64,000 nucleotides of DNA from Lycorma delicatula (GCF_047948215.1 NC_134456.1:10999730-11063729); one strand, 5' to 3'; shown: positions 1-12,029, numbered from the stretch's first letter. Numbers and translations: made by a program. The notes: generated by a model from the letters alone, not told the origin.

Positions 1-864
1 GTTTAACTATATAGCCCAAACTAAGATTAATAATAACTTTCAGGTTAAATTAATTGTGAAAAAATTAAAACTAACTGTAATATTACAGTTAACTTGTTTA
101 TAACTTAATATTATATTTAATATTTAATTATTAAATTATATTAAATATTACATTTAATATTTAGATTAATATTACTCATCAAAAAAACTATGTTCAAAAA
201 TAAAACAAAAGATGTATTTTAATATTACATATTATAAACATCAATTTGAATTTTTATGAATTATATATCTAAACTTAAAGCGGTTAAAAAAGTTGTAAGC
301 AATTAAAAATTTGCTTCTGTAAAATTAAATTAATTATTATAATATGCTGCTTTACGAAAAAGACGTTTTTAAAATTACATTTAATTACACTTCATTAAAA
401 AATAGTGTTTTGCGCCAATATTAATTCTTTTTCTTTTTTGTTCATAATTTAAATATATTTGAAGAAAACCTTAAAGAATTACTAAAAAATGGTTAAAAAC
501 TCTTTTGCCTTTTTTCTCCAATATTGTAATTCAACATTAAACTTTATCAGATAATAGTAAATTCTTGAGCAGTTCTGCGTAAGAAGATCAACCTTTTTAT
601 GATAATATGGTTTTAGGATTTTAATGCTTTATTTTTTTTTTATTTTTAATTTGATTGAATATTGCAAACAATAGATACCACAGATAAATAAACTTCAATG
701 TTCCAACTTGCAGCATCATAACGAACCACGCTTCCTACTTGTTCCGCTCAAATATTTCTACCCTAAATTAAACGTAGCTCAATAGTGACAATCGATCATA
801 AAATTCTCTCAAGTGCAACTTGAGTTTTTTAGGGTTTTGAGCCACAAAATTTTATTCGAAGGCA
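1..864. other. AT-rich DNA without recognised gene
   Basis: This stretch is dominated by short A and T runs with frequent stops in all frames. I recognise no coding segment, transposon end or RNA gene before the poly-T tract that marks the tail of the first RTE LINE. Confidence 0.6.
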
Positions 865-2339
865 TTTTTTTTTGTCTTCAGTCATTTGACTGGTTTGATG
901 CAGCTCTCCAATATTCCCTATCTAGTGGTAGTCGTTTCATTTCAGTATACCCTCTACATCCTACATCCCTAACAATTTGTTTTACATATTCCAAACGTGG
1001 CCTGCCTACACAATTTTTTCCTTCTACCTGTCCTTCCAATATCAAAGCGACTATTCCAGGATGCCTTAGTATGTGGCCTATATAAGTCTGTCTCTTCTTT
1101 TAACTATATTTTTCCAAATGCTTCTTTCTTCATCTATTTGTCGCAATACCTCTTCATTTGTCACTTTATCCACCCGTCTGATTTTTAACATTTTCCTATA
1201 GCACCGTATTTCAAAAGCTTCTAATCTTTTTTTCTCGGATACTCCGATCGTCCAAATTTCACTTCCATATAAAGCGACGCTCCAAACATATACTTTCAAA
1301 AATCTTTTCCTGACATTTAAATTAATTTTTGATGTAAACAAATTATATTTCTTACTGAAGGCTCGGTTCGCTTGTTCTATTCGGCCTTTTATATCGCTCC
1401 TGCTAGTAATTCTACTTCCCAAATAACAAAATTCTTCTACCTCCATAATCTTTTCTTCTCCTATTTTCATATTCAGCGGTCCATCTTTGTTATTTCTACT
1501 ACATTTCATTACTTTTGTTTTGTTCTTGTTTATTTTCATGCGACAGTTCTTGCGTAGGACTTCATCTATGCCGTTCATTGTTTCTTCTAAATCCTTTTTA
1601 CTCTCGGCTAGAATTACTATATCATCAGCAAATCGTAACATCTTTATCTTTTCACCTTGTATTGTTACTCCGAATCTAAATTGTTCTTTAACATCATTAA
1701 CTGCTAGTTCCATATAAAGATTAAAAAGTAACGGAGACAGGGTACATCCTTGTCGGACTCCCTTTCTTATTACGGCTTCTTTGTTATGTTCTTCAATTGT
1801 TACTGTTGCTGTTTGGTTCCTGTACATGTTAGCAATTGTTCTTCTATCTCTGTATTTGAACCCCAATTTTTTTAAAATGCTGAACAGTTTATTCCAGTCT
1901 ACGTTATCGAATGCCTTTTCTAGGTTTATAAACGCCAAGTATGTTGTTTGTTTTTCTTTAATCTTCCTTCTGCTATTAATCTGAAGCCTAAAATTGCTTC
2001 TCTTGTCCCTATACTTTTCCTGAAACCAAATTGGTCTTCTCCTAACACTTCTTCCACTCTCCTCTCAATTCTTCTTTATAGAGTTCTAGTTAAGATTTTT
2101 GATGCACGACTAGTTAAACTAATTGTTCTGTATTCTTCGCATTTATTTGCCCTTGCTTTCTTTGGTATCATTACTATAACACTTTTTTTGAAGTCTGACG
2201 GAAATTCCCCTTATTCATAAATATTACACACCAGTTTGTAGAATCTATCAATCGCTTCCTCACCTGCACTGCGCAGTAATTCTACAGGTATTCTATTCCA
2301 GGAGCCTTTCTGCCATTTAAATCTTTTAATGCTCTCTTA
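865..2339 (-). mobile_element. RTE-type LINE copy R-1, 5'-truncated
   Basis: The element lies on the minus strand, so its poly-A tail appears as a T run followed by gtcttcagtcatttgactgg, the 3' end shared by seven of the eight copies here. Reading minus, the reverse transcriptase domain has AFINLEKAFD (motif A), GVRQGCTLSPLLFNLYMEL (motif B), MLRFADDIVIL (catalytic FADD) and EEFCYLGSRI (motif E). The open part covers about 286 residues (1078-1938). An indel near 1940-1960 breaks the link to the fingers region, and a TA insertion after KRRDRL shifts the last part of the domain. The endonuclease half is missing: homology stops at aatgctctctta. The family produces one endonuclease-RT protein that copies its own RNA into a nicked chromosomal site. 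This copy is dead. Confidence 0.93.
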
Positions 2340-3421
2340 TAACTATATAAAGAAACAAAGTTTAAGTGAATTATAATTGTCTACTCCTCGTACCTCAAAA
2401 CGTAAACAAATTTCATATTCATCTCCTACTTCCACCATGCGAACGAAAATAATACCGTACTTTTCTTTGAAAATCGGTGAAAAGTATAAGTAATTAAATT
2501 CTGTTTTATCTCTATTTTAATTTTTCAACAAAAGATATTGACGATCAGTTTTCAGTATTACAGCTATTTTAAAAACAAATTGTTATATCGGCACTCGGTA
2601 AAAGCAGGGCCTTTTTTTAATTTTATTGAATCATCACTGAGTTCGTTTGAACTTCGTCGGTATGAGGCGACAAAGTCAACGAACTACGTTTACAGTTTTA
2701 AACATGATCTAATCTAACAATGAATTGAAAATGGTAAAAAAGCATGAAAACATTATATTTCAGTTCAGCTAGATTAGTAATAAAGAATGCTTTCAAAAAA
2801 TACCTCGAATTTTGTTGGGCAACGTTTTTTTTTCCATTTGGTAAACCGCGGAACTCGAAATGTCATTTTATTAATTTTTTTATTGTTTCTTTATGAATCG
2901 CGCCGCTGGATAGCACTACTTGATAAGGTAACTTGAAAACTTGATAATGTACTTGAAACCATAAAATTTAAAAGAAAATATACTACAGCTTTTTTTAATA
3001 GTAAATTCTGTTATGAAAATGAAAGTACTAAAGATAAACAATTTTTTTAATTCCCATCACTTCTTTAAAAAAAAAATAAAAGTATTAGTTTACAAGTGAT
3101 TATACAAATTTTATTAAAAAAGGAATAAATAAATTCGATTGGTAAAATCGAATTTAACGATAAAAATCGATGATTTCACTTAATAAAGAAATAAATGCAA
3201 TATTACATCACGGATTTTCAATTCGTGAAGGTGATAATACTAATTTTATTAAAAAAGGAAAAATATGGTATGAAGTGAATATAACTACAAACAAAAAAAA
3301 AATTGGCCGAGAAATTCAATTTGTTTGTTCTAAGGCAATAAATTTTAATAATAAATAAATTAGATAACAATCAGTAATTATAAAAAAAATAAAACAATAG
3401 TCTAACAAAACACAAGGATAT
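2340..3421. other. AT-rich DNA with a short dispersed-repeat fragment
   Basis: No gene is visible. About 2385-2480 resembles 55040-55165 (shared cues: cctcaaa, ttccaccatgc, ataccgta), so it is a small fragment of the dispersed repeat described at 54.5 kb. The 62-codon reading frame near 3170-3358 is lysine- and asparagine-rich, as expected by chance in such DNA. Confidence 0.5.
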
Positions 3422-4102
3422 CCAAAAAAATTAAAATGAAATTGTAAACCGCACGGTAAGAGTCTCGCAGGTATCATTTTTCTACTCGAAAAACAAAAAT
3501 TACTGAAATATAAATAAAACTGTTTTTAACAAAAAGATAATGATATCAAAAAAGATAAGACTATTTCTATTATCAAAATTTGTTATTAATTTAGAATTTT
3601 CTTTAAAAAAAATACATGATAAATATATGTAATAGGCAATAGATAAGCAATATTAGATTAACAAATTTTAATCGTTCCATATAATAAGCAAAAATTAAAA
3701 TTTGTTACAAAACTCTTACCGGTCCGATTTCATTTACATGCAATATATATTAGATTTACGGAAATAATACAATTCTTATTCGTTGTTTAGTAAATGTAAG
3801 AGTTTTGTAACAAAATTTTATTTATTTTTTTGCTTATCCACATAAGCAAAACAGTTTAATATCTGTTTATTATCTGTTATTGTATATCTATTGTATATAC
3901 ATCTATATTTTTTAAAGAACATTCTGAATTAACAATAGATTTTGGTAATAGAAATCTAGTTTCTTACCTTTTTTTATATCAGTATCATTTTGTTAAAAAC
4001 AGTTTTATTTATATTACAGAAATTTTTGTTATCTGAGCGGAACAAATGATATCTGGGAGACTCTTACCGTACGGTTTACAATTTCATTGTAATTTTTTTG
4101 GG
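3422..4102. repeat. Long palindromic foldback element (about 680 bp)
   Basis: The two ends are inverted copies of each other: attgtaaaccgcacggtaag on the left matches the reverse complement of the right end with one change. The inverted homology then continues inward through most of both arms. Examples are the shared ataaataaaactgttttta block and the inner 18-bp arm ttgttacaaaactcttac at 3702-3719, which is perfectly inverted at 3797-3814. Only about 77 bp in the centre are unpaired. No reading frame is present. This is the form of a foldback transposon or a large hairpin MITE. I could not see a convincing target-site duplication, so the superfamily is unassigned. Confidence 0.8.
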
Positions 4103-5849
4103 TTGTATTTTAGCCTTCTTGCATTAGGTGTCGTTATTATCAGATATAGCATTCTATTCCTTAAACTGGTGTGTCTCAAACATAAATGAAAAAGGACTTT
4201 ATTTTACAGCGGCTGTTTCTTTTTATAAGGACTTCCACGGCAGATATTAACTTTAATATGACGTAGCTTATTATCAACAATATTTCTACATATTTCCTTC
4301 GAAACTTTTCAGAAAGCAAACATTATCAGATTAGTAAACGTGTTCAGTGAATGGCGATCAGTGTAAAGTTCCTTAGAAGGTACACTTGCTCTTTCGGTGT
4401 TTGGCATTCATACTTGGCTAGAAACAGTATAAACCGATACTTATGTTGAAGTTATTTAGAAGAGAAACGGCAAAGTTATCGGATGTGAAAGTTTTCTGGA
4501 TTCTGCTTGGAGAGTATCGATTGAAATACAGTATATCCTCATATACGGCGAATCTAGATATCTTTGTAAAATTTAAGCGTACGTGTTCGATCTACACCTC
4601 AACAGATATTATAAACAACAGGTAACATAACTAGTATTTTTAAGCAATTAATTTTAATTTTTATTAAATTTTTTATCCGCTCATGCGTTCACCAAAATAT
4701 CGAACTAAAGATTATAAAGAATAAGAAAAATTTATAAAGAAGAATGATACGATACTAATGTTGTTTAGTTAACAATTTTGGTGTAATGCATGGTCTTACA
4801 CGAGTAAAGCACACGCGTGTTTTAGAAACATTTCTTTTAAAATCGTTATTCTAAGTCAAGCATTCCACTTAAAAAAAATAATTTTAAATTAAATACTTTA
4901 TAGTCGCCAGTGAAAAAGTATATCATCAGCGACTAATGAAATAGTCATTAATGGCTTATTACTATCTTTTATTTTGTTTATTTTTTTATTATTTTACGTA
5001 AATCACAAAATAAACATCACATAGTGAACACATGATGCGGTTACATCACGTACATTTAATTATGGTGTTTGTAGATATAACAGAATTAGTTTAATTTATG
5101 GAAATTCTGTGGAAAAACCTTTTCCATCGTAAAACGTTTGAAAAATTATTTATGTTGGTTAACCTCAAAATTCTTAGCAGGAAATTGTACGCTTGGCAAC
5201 TTGCCAAAAATAAATTATCTAACATCATACAAACTCCAAACCAGTCGGTTAAAATTCTCTTTTAGTATTACAAAACACAATCAAGCTCGGATTCCTAATT
5301 ACGTTCAAGTTAAACTGGAAGGGGCCGGACACACTCATCTTCAAGTCGATATAATTTCATGGATTGAGATAAGGTTGGATACCCGTTTAGTGATGATTTA
5401 GAAAAATATTTTTAAGTTAAGCACATCATAGTAATAAAACTTCTTTAAAAATCAGTTGGAATGCGTGAGTACCGTAAATAAAATCAACAAAATTTCAAAA
5501 TAACTTTTGTAAACCCCCGCTCAAAAACGATTAAACTAAGTCAGTGAATTGTCATTCAATGTTTCAACTTATAAAATCGTTTATTAATTAAGCCTAATCA
5601 GGATGGAATTTGTTTGCAATCTTTATCAGGGAGATAGAGGATAAAGTTTTAATAAATTTGGAAAATGTTTGTTTAATTTTAACTCGATAAATGAAATAGC
5701 CATCATTAATTTGAGTTAATGTTTTATAAATAGCCTAAAAATATTTAATAACGATTTAAAACAGAATATTTTGAATAACGATTGAATTTCTTCAACATTA
5801 CTTGTATAAGTTTTTCAAAAAATATTAACAAAATACTTTCTTAAATTAG
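4103..5849. other. AT-rich DNA without recognised gene
   Basis: Two small reading frames (4443-4625 and 5138-5401, plus strand) show no motif that I recognise and have composition typical of chance frames. I see no repeat boundary in this stretch. Confidence 0.5.
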
Positions 5850-6470
5850 CTAATCTCTAATAAAACGGAATTAAATAGAACCATTTATGAAACACTCATT
5901 ACGGGCGATGAAAAATTGATCACAAATGACAATAATGTACGAAAAATATCGTGGTCGAAGCGAGGTAAAGCTCGGCAAACGGTGAAAAAGTCAGGTTTGA
6001 AGTCAGAAAAGTGATTCTGTGTATGTAGCGGGATCGAAAATGGTATGTTCCGTATGAGCTGCTATTACCCGGTCGAACGATTGATTGTAACCTCTATCAA
6101 CAATCGATAAGATTGCTCCAAGCAATTAAGATAGCATTGACGGATAAGAAAGGTTTCATCTTGTATTACGACGACCCCAGACCTCACAGTTAAGCTGAAA
6201 ATGCATGGTTCTTCTACCATCAGAATACCGTTTTTTTTTTCGGTTTCTACAGAACTGTAGTGTTGGTTTTAAAAGAATCAAGTGAAACTCACTTATCATA
6301 ATTTTTCTTTCAGAAAACAGAACTTCTACCGTGGCCGGATTATAATTTTATTTTAAAAATGACAAAAGTTGTGTAATACAACGGCATATATTTTATTTAA
6401 TAAATTTCACTTGATGTATGAAAAAAACCTTGTTTTACTTTTTAAATAAAAGTTTATCCCGACCCAATAA
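5850..6470 (+). pseudogene. Mariner (DD34D-type) transposase relic M1
   Basis: Plus-strand translation gives LITGDEKLITNDNNVRK followed by SWSKRGKARQTVKKSG, which matches the mariner catalytic region. There the first Asp sits in TGDEKW and is followed by the RKRSW..KRGE..Q block. Downstream, in shifted frames, are remnants of YELLPYGQTI and of the second Asp region (ILYYDDPRPHS, normally HQDNARPH). Several stops and frameshifts are present. The N-terminal helix-turn-helix half is not recognisable. Mariner transposases excise and reinsert their own element at TA dinucleotides. This one is a fossil with no function. Confidence 0.75.
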
Positions 6471-6583
6471 AAATCTTCTTTTTTTTTCAATATGATCGGC
6501 GGTTTTCATGTATTCAAGTTTGTAAAAGTTGTAATGTATTCGTATATTAAGCTGCAGGATATCTTACGAATTAAAATCAACGA

Positions 6584-6600
6584 TTAAGGTATCCGTTACT
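6584..6600. repeat. Target-site duplication, copy 1 of 3
   Basis: The sequence ttaaggtatccgttact recurs in slightly changed form at 6903-6919 and 7228-7244, bracketing two SINE-A copies inserted side by side. Confidence 0.65.
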
Positions 6601-6902
6601 TTTTCCTTTTCCTGTTTAGTCTCCGGAATCACTGCAAGGTATTACTTTAGAGGATGAACGAGGATGATATTATGAATGTAAATGAAGTGTAGTCATGAGC
6701 AGTCTCAGGTCAACCATTCCTGAGATGTGTGGTTAATTGAAACCTATCTGCCGAAGAACACCGGTATCCACGATTAAGTACCGGTATCCATGATTAAATC
6801 CGTATAGAAGTAACTGCCTTTATTAGAATTTGAACGTTGGAACTCTCGACTTCGAAATCAGCTGATTTGCGAAGACGTGTTCCCCACTAGACCAACCTGG
6901 TG
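6600..6902 (-). mobile_element. SINE-A copy 1 (tRNA-derived SINE)
   Basis: Read on the minus strand, the head resembles a tRNA with an A-box-like ggtctagtgggga and a B-box-like gttcaaattc. The body follows and ends in an A-rich tail, seen here as the T-rich left edge. Such SINEs are transcribed by RNA polymerase III and mobilised by a partner LINE. This copy carries an internal duplication of the ccggtatccacgatta segment. The same body recurs at 6921, 7749, 26323, 28118, 42299 and 59484. Confidence 0.85.
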
Positions 6903-6920
6903 TTAATGTATCCGTCAATT

Positions 6921-7227
6921 TTATTTCCTGTTTAGCCTCCAAGAATCTCCGTCAGGTATTACTTCAGAGGATGAATGAGGATGATATTTATGAGTGTAAA
7001 TAAATTGTACTCTTTTACAGTCTCAGGTCAACCGTTTTTGAGATGTATGGTTTATTGACACCCAACCACCAAAGAATACCGGTATCTGCGATCTAGTATT
7101 CAAATCCGTATTTACGGATTTGAACTTGGAACTCTTGACTTCGAAATCAGCTAATTTGGGAGTAGTTTATGCGTTCATCACTAGTAGTGAACGCGTCAAC
7201 CGGGTTGCTCTAGACCAACCCGGTGGG
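6921..7227 (-). mobile_element. SINE-A copy 2, in tandem with copy 1
   Basis: The organisation matches copy 1 on the same strand: tRNA-like head ending at cccggtggg on the right, T-rich tail on the left. The head carries a small internal duplication around gtagtgaacgcg. It sits immediately beyond the right target duplication of copy 1, which shows that the second SINE landed in or next to the duplicated site of the first. Confidence 0.85.
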
Positions 7228-7244
7228 TTAAGATATACGTTACT

Positions 7245-7733
7245 TAAATTCATATAAACGAGCTTTAAAAATAATTAACACTGACTTAAAAAAAACGTAC
7301 AATAATTTCTGGAGCAAAGCTTCTTAATGAAGGCTTCGGGATTGGAATCAACTGAGAAAAAACGAGTGTCCCGAGAAATCGTCACGCGGTTGCTCATTCC
7401 TCCGTTATACATACCGCGTGCTAATTATAGATACTAACACGCGTGTTCGCTAAGCGCGTTTTCTCTCTCTCTCTCACTCTTATTTACAACTTATGCATAT
7501 AAGTCTCTCTTCACTGTTGTACCCAGGTTATGCGTATATGTCGTTCTCCCTCACTCTCTCTCATTCTTACACACAGCATAAGTCAGTTTTGCTGATGAAA
7601 AATCAGAAGCACCTAAACAGTTTCCTTTTGAAACATTCAATTTATCAATGAATAGTCAACTGGTGCAACCTACTATAAAACAGCTCAACCATGGATGCTG
7701 TTTTTTTCAAGAAACTTAAACAAAATAGAGCCT
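7245..7733. other. Non-coding stretch with a CT-rich tract
   Basis: The middle (about 7460-7570) is rich in ctctctct and ttctccctcactctctct runs. I recognise no gene or transposon. Confidence 0.5.
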
Positions 7734-8060
7734 CAAACATGAATATCCATTCCTTTTCCTTCCTTTTTCCTGTTTAGCCTCCGGGAACTACCGTTTAGAT
7801 AATTCTTCAGAGAATGATATGTATGAGTGTAAATGAAGTGTAGTCTTGTACATTCTCAGATCGACCATTCCTGAGATGTGTGGTTAATTGAAACCCAACC
7901 ACCAAAGAACACCGGTATCCACGATCTAGTATTCAAATCCGTGTAAAAGTAACTGGCTTTACTAGAACTTGAACGCTGGAACTCTCGACTTCCAAATCAG
8001 CTGATTTGGGAAGACGCGTTCACCACTAGAGCAACTCGGTGGGTTCAAATATGAATATCC
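7734..8060 (-). mobile_element. SINE-A copy 3 with target-site duplication
   Basis: This is a full-length SINE-A with tRNA-like head at the right (minus strand) and T-rich tail at the left. It is flanked by caaacatgaatatcc (7734-7748) and caaatatgaatatcc (8046-8060), a 15-bp target duplication with one mismatch. This defines the family's true ends and shows retrotransposition by a LINE-like nick-and-prime mechanism. Confidence 0.9.
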
Positions 8061-8935
8061 TACTTTAGTTGTCACAAACCAATAATTACTGTGATAGAAC
8101 GCAACGATTAAACTTCAATGATGTGTTTAAATTTTCTATGTTTTATGCAAATAAATCTTTTTTACAATATGTGTATTTCATTGTTAGTTCATATTTCTTA
8201 TTAATAAAAACTTTTTAATATTTGCGTATATTGTGAATACGTTATTTTGCACCGTTAATAAATAATTCATATAATATTTGGTAAGAAGCTTAGCTTCCGT
8301 TCTGTGTCCACGCATCAACGCACTCGTTTTTATTTTAGTAACTTGCTTATTGTCAAATAACGTCCAAGAGAGGAAAGTTCGTTTATAAAGTGATAGAGTT
8401 TACATGATGATCAAGACATATTTTACGTTAAAAGACTACTTACATCATTACTACTGTTATTTTACATCATGACTACTTACTAAACTTCATTAATTTCTTG
8501 AAACACAATAAACTGATTGTTGAATTTTATCTGTAATTTTTTTAATTAATTCCATTTAATATATGGATTTAGTCTATTGCTTTTTAAAATATTTAAATAA
8601 CATATTACGTGTAACTCACATTCAATAATGGTGCAATAGTCAACCCTTTTCAAAGTATTTTTGACTTGTTTTACCATCATATATTTTATAATATTTTACA
8701 GCCTAACGGTAGATAACTGTTATTTTGTTTTATTTTTAAATATTATTTTTAAGTAGTAATAAGAGTTAAAACAACAGATACTATGGATACTATAATCGTT
8801 ATTGAAATTTTAATTTCATTAAATGTATACCGATCAATTTCAATAAAATGGCTTTTCCTTTTCTTTTCTTAAATGGTTACACTAGTTGTAACCATTTAAT
8901 AAATTTAACCATTTAAATAAATTCATGAGAAAAAG
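8061..8935. other. AT-rich DNA with one perfect hairpin
   Basis: No gene is seen. A perfect 13-bp inverted repeat, ttaaatggttaca with its complement, lies at 8869-8899 around a 5-nt loop. Confidence 0.5.
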
Positions 8936-9135
8936 CTAGCTGTTTCGAATGGGCACCATTCGATAAAAGAAAAGTAGATTTACCCTGTGGAGGGGTGAGC
9001 CCCTTGCCCTTGCAAAAGGGCCCAGACAGGGATGGTAGAGACTGCTGCCACGATACTCTGAGGTGACCGTATTATATTTGGTGGCGAAGATCGGTTGCCT
9101 CGGAGAAGAGTCAACGTCAATAAACTGCACCGTCA
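8936..9135 (+). repeat. GC-rich dispersed repeat G, copy 1
   Basis: This island is far more GC-rich than its surroundings. The segment gagactgctgccacgatact recurs at about 52490-52510 on the opposite strand, and homology continues through the gaccggttgcc region. It probably belongs to the 5' part of a LINE (R1-like by its company elsewhere). I cannot name the element from this piece. Confidence 0.6.
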
Positions 9136-9384
9136 AATTTTTAATAAATAGTTTATTTACAGGTTGCAAAACCAAGAAGAAAATTGTCGGTTTGAAGACC
9201 AAAATATTTTTTATATTATTTGTATTTATGATTCGCGATATACTACAAAATTTTTGTTTTGGTTTTGAGTATAATTGTATTTATTAATTTATTACACGAT
9301 CGATGAAATTACATAAAATCTTTGAAGTTTGTACGATGAATACGGATATGAAATTTTGTATCTTATGAAAAATACCATACCTGA

Positions 9385-9445
9385 TTGGAATTTGAACCCG
9401 GGACCTCCGGATGAAAGGCCGAGACACTACCACTACGATCTAATT
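9385..9445 (-). mobile_element. SINE-B head fragment (tRNA-like)
   Basis: On the minus strand, a B-box-like gggttcaaattcc is preceded by ggtagtgtctcggcctttca. The same head occurs more intact at 29050-29142. Only the tRNA-like part is clear here. Confidence 0.65.
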
Positions 9446-11084
9446 TGATCCATTTCTTTAGTTATCTAAGCCTTTCATTTCTGTATTATTTTAAAATAAT
9501 TCTTTTACATATAATGTATACAGTTACTATTAGCTTTACGAAGCTGGTTTAGCCGAATGGTGTAGGGCGACAGTCGGCCGTTGCAGTAGGTAGTATTAGC
9601 TAGATACAGTAGCTGTATCCAGCTACTTATCGCGCAGGTGTCAATAGTTTAATTACCATAATTAAACTAAATAGTAATATAAAAAAGTCTATAAAGCATA
9701 TATATCGATTTTACATGGCAAAGATAGATTCCATTTATCGTAATATTCTTGATGGTCTGTGTTGTTTAATAACTATTAAGATGTAATCTAATCTTAAAAT
9801 GGCTTTACTATCCTTTCAAAGAGATCTGTCTCAAGCAGAACGTGAACAAACCTGGTGATCCCTTTCGTTTGGATAAACAATTCTCTTTGTGAAGTTGTAA
9901 TTAAAGTGTAATTGGATATTCTTTAATGCGAGTAGACTAAAATGACATGTCGATATGTACTTAAGAAATATTTATTTTCTCATCTGATACTTTATTTATT
10001 AAAATGAAAATTGAAAAGCTATTACATCCCGATCGTCTGCTCTTCTATCTACATTTTTATGAACTCATTTTTGAAGGCCATAGAAGTAGAAAATAACAAA
10101 GTGACTCTCTTTGTTACGACACAACCATCTGCGCTTACACTGTTCAACTGCTTTATCTCCGTAAATAGCTTTATCATAAAGCGCTGTTATCGGTTTTCTA
10201 TATTGTTTATCCTCTATAATTATTCGTATAAATTCATGAATAACATATTAAGAGTGTTTTCTGTCGTGTAATCATCACTTCAATCGTTAAATACATTCTT
10301 ACATCAAAGAAGATTCTTCTGTAATCTCTATACTAATACTATAAGCTGAAAAAGCGTACATCAATATCGAGTCAATATATTTCATACGAGCGTACTAAAA
10401 TTACAGTTTTACACAGGAATGTTACGTAGGAAAAATAAGGAAGTTATATTAGATTAAAAAACATAAAAACTCAGTTCGATCCAAATCATTTTATCCATTA
10501 CCAAGCCTATTTTTTATCAATTTTTCCGAATTCAGTCATTCAATCTTTTTTCCTTGTCATAAATAAATAGGGTTAGTATTTTAAAATCAATTTACTTTAA
10601 ATATATATCTTTTCTCTAATAATAGATTTATAGTAGATTCAAAACAAAATCAATTCGAACGCTGAAATTGCGTTATCAACCACATTCAATGTGAATATTC
10701 TAAATTTCTAAACACTATTTAAAAATAAATCTGCTCTTTTCAACTGCAGATTCCTAGTTTCATGGTTTTATTTTTACTACTATAACACAACTGACCTGCG
10801 TAAATATATTTTTATTTCGCTTTAGTTATTTATGTTGTTTATTTAATTATTTTCATTATATTTGTAATACTTATTATTTAATAGTTATTTATTTGAAAAG
10901 AAATAACTATTAAAAGTAGAATTTAAAACGAAAAAGGTAAAACTGGAAGTTTATTTCATGATACAAAAGAGAATAATTATCCAAGTTTCTTCTTATATAT
11001 CAGATTTATTCATATGAACTCGAAGTTAGTTAAAACAATAAAATAAAATAAAATATTGTGGAAACAGACGAATAATAATACAAG
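9446..11084. other. AT-rich DNA without recognised gene
   Basis: A small GC-richer patch at 9541-9660 holds a 13-bp hairpin with one G-T pair (agctagatacag, 3-nt loop, ctgtatccagct at 9599-9625). An 86-codon plus frame at 10011-10271 is rich in Phe, Ile, Ser and Tyr and shows no family motif. Nothing else is recognisable. Confidence 0.5.
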
Positions 11085-11105
11085 TAATAATAATAATAAT
11101 AATAA
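11085..11105. repeat. (TAA)n microsatellite
   Basis: Seven consecutive TAA units. Confidence 0.9.
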
Positions 11106-11149
11106 AGACTAGAATGTGTAATTATAAGAGTTTTAAAGGAAATAGTTAG

Positions 11150-11510
11150 TTTAAATAGTTAAAATAACTTTCTATAATTAAAATTCCTACACATTTTAAT
11201 CTTTAATGAATTTCTTTACCAGAGTATTTCTGTATAATTTTAGGTATAATTAATATTTTATTCTGATGTAACTGACTAGTGTGAAGACTTGAGATATTTC
11301 ATAATGTATGTGTTAATTGTATCTGTTTTTGTTTCTAATATTTATGATAATTTACTATAAAACAATATCTCAAGTCTTTACACTAGTAAATTACATCGCA
11401 ATGAAATATTAATTACGTTTAAAACTATATAAAAATACTGAGTAATTATTCATTAAAGATTTTAATGTGAGTTAATTAAACGATTGAAACAATAGTTATT
11501 TTAATATTTC
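11150..11510. repeat. Second foldback element, about 360 bp
   Basis: The left arm (about 11155-11305) is inverted in the right arm (about 11345-11505). Paired blocks include acattttaatctttaatgaa at 11192-11211 against its complement near 11451-11470, and gtgaagacttgagatatt (left) against aatatctcaagtctttacac (right). The loop is about 40 bp. There is no coding frame. It looks like a hairpin MITE or a foldback insertion. The terminal sequence differs from the element at 3422-4102. Confidence 0.75.
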
Positions 11511-11515
11511 TGTTT

Positions 11516-12029
11516 TTCTCGTTTGTACATAATACAATACCCAAATGTTTTACATAGTTTTCCTTACATCCCTAAAGAAAGAGAAATTCACCGGTCAAAA
11601 CTTATATTATTATTTTTTTGTCATTTCTCTTTTTTTAGTAACTGATTCTAGCGGTAATGATTGAAATAAACCCTTAATATTACTTAATAGTGATAATAAC
11701 AGTATACAGTAATAAAATACCAAATAATATATTTCATTTGGAGTTAGCATCATTTGCAGACATTTACCGAGATACATTTACCATGATCATTAAAAAATTA
11801 CATAATTCACTTATGTAATCTCAAACTGTCGTTAATCTTCTTGGTGCCCTTTAAACAACTTGCATTTTATAATTTATTTATCCCTGCGTAGTAATTTACT
11901 ATGCAATTACTCGTTGATTTTAAACACTCGGAAAACCACAAATTCTTTTTAGCTGTTATTAAAACAGCGTCATTAAAACATTTTTGTGTTAAAAGTGTTA
12001 TTAATTACGTTGTAACGTTTCATGTTATA
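11516..12029. other. AT-rich DNA without recognised gene
   Basis: No coding or repeat signal that I can name. Confidence 0.5.

Noticed and set aside
4443..5401. Small plus frames of 60 and 87 codons
   Set aside because: No motif, no homology to the other elements, length expected by chance.
6584..7244. CRISPR-like repeat-spacer pattern
   Set aside because: The three short repeats are SINE target-site copies separated by 300-bp SINEs in a eukaryotic genome.
7440..7570. CT-rich tract as a promoter element
   Set aside because: No start site, no adjacent gene; simple low-complexity sequence.
9541..9660. Possible tRNA-like gene near tttagccgaatggtgtaggg
   Set aside because: An A-box-like word is present, but no B box at the required distance and no cloverleaf.
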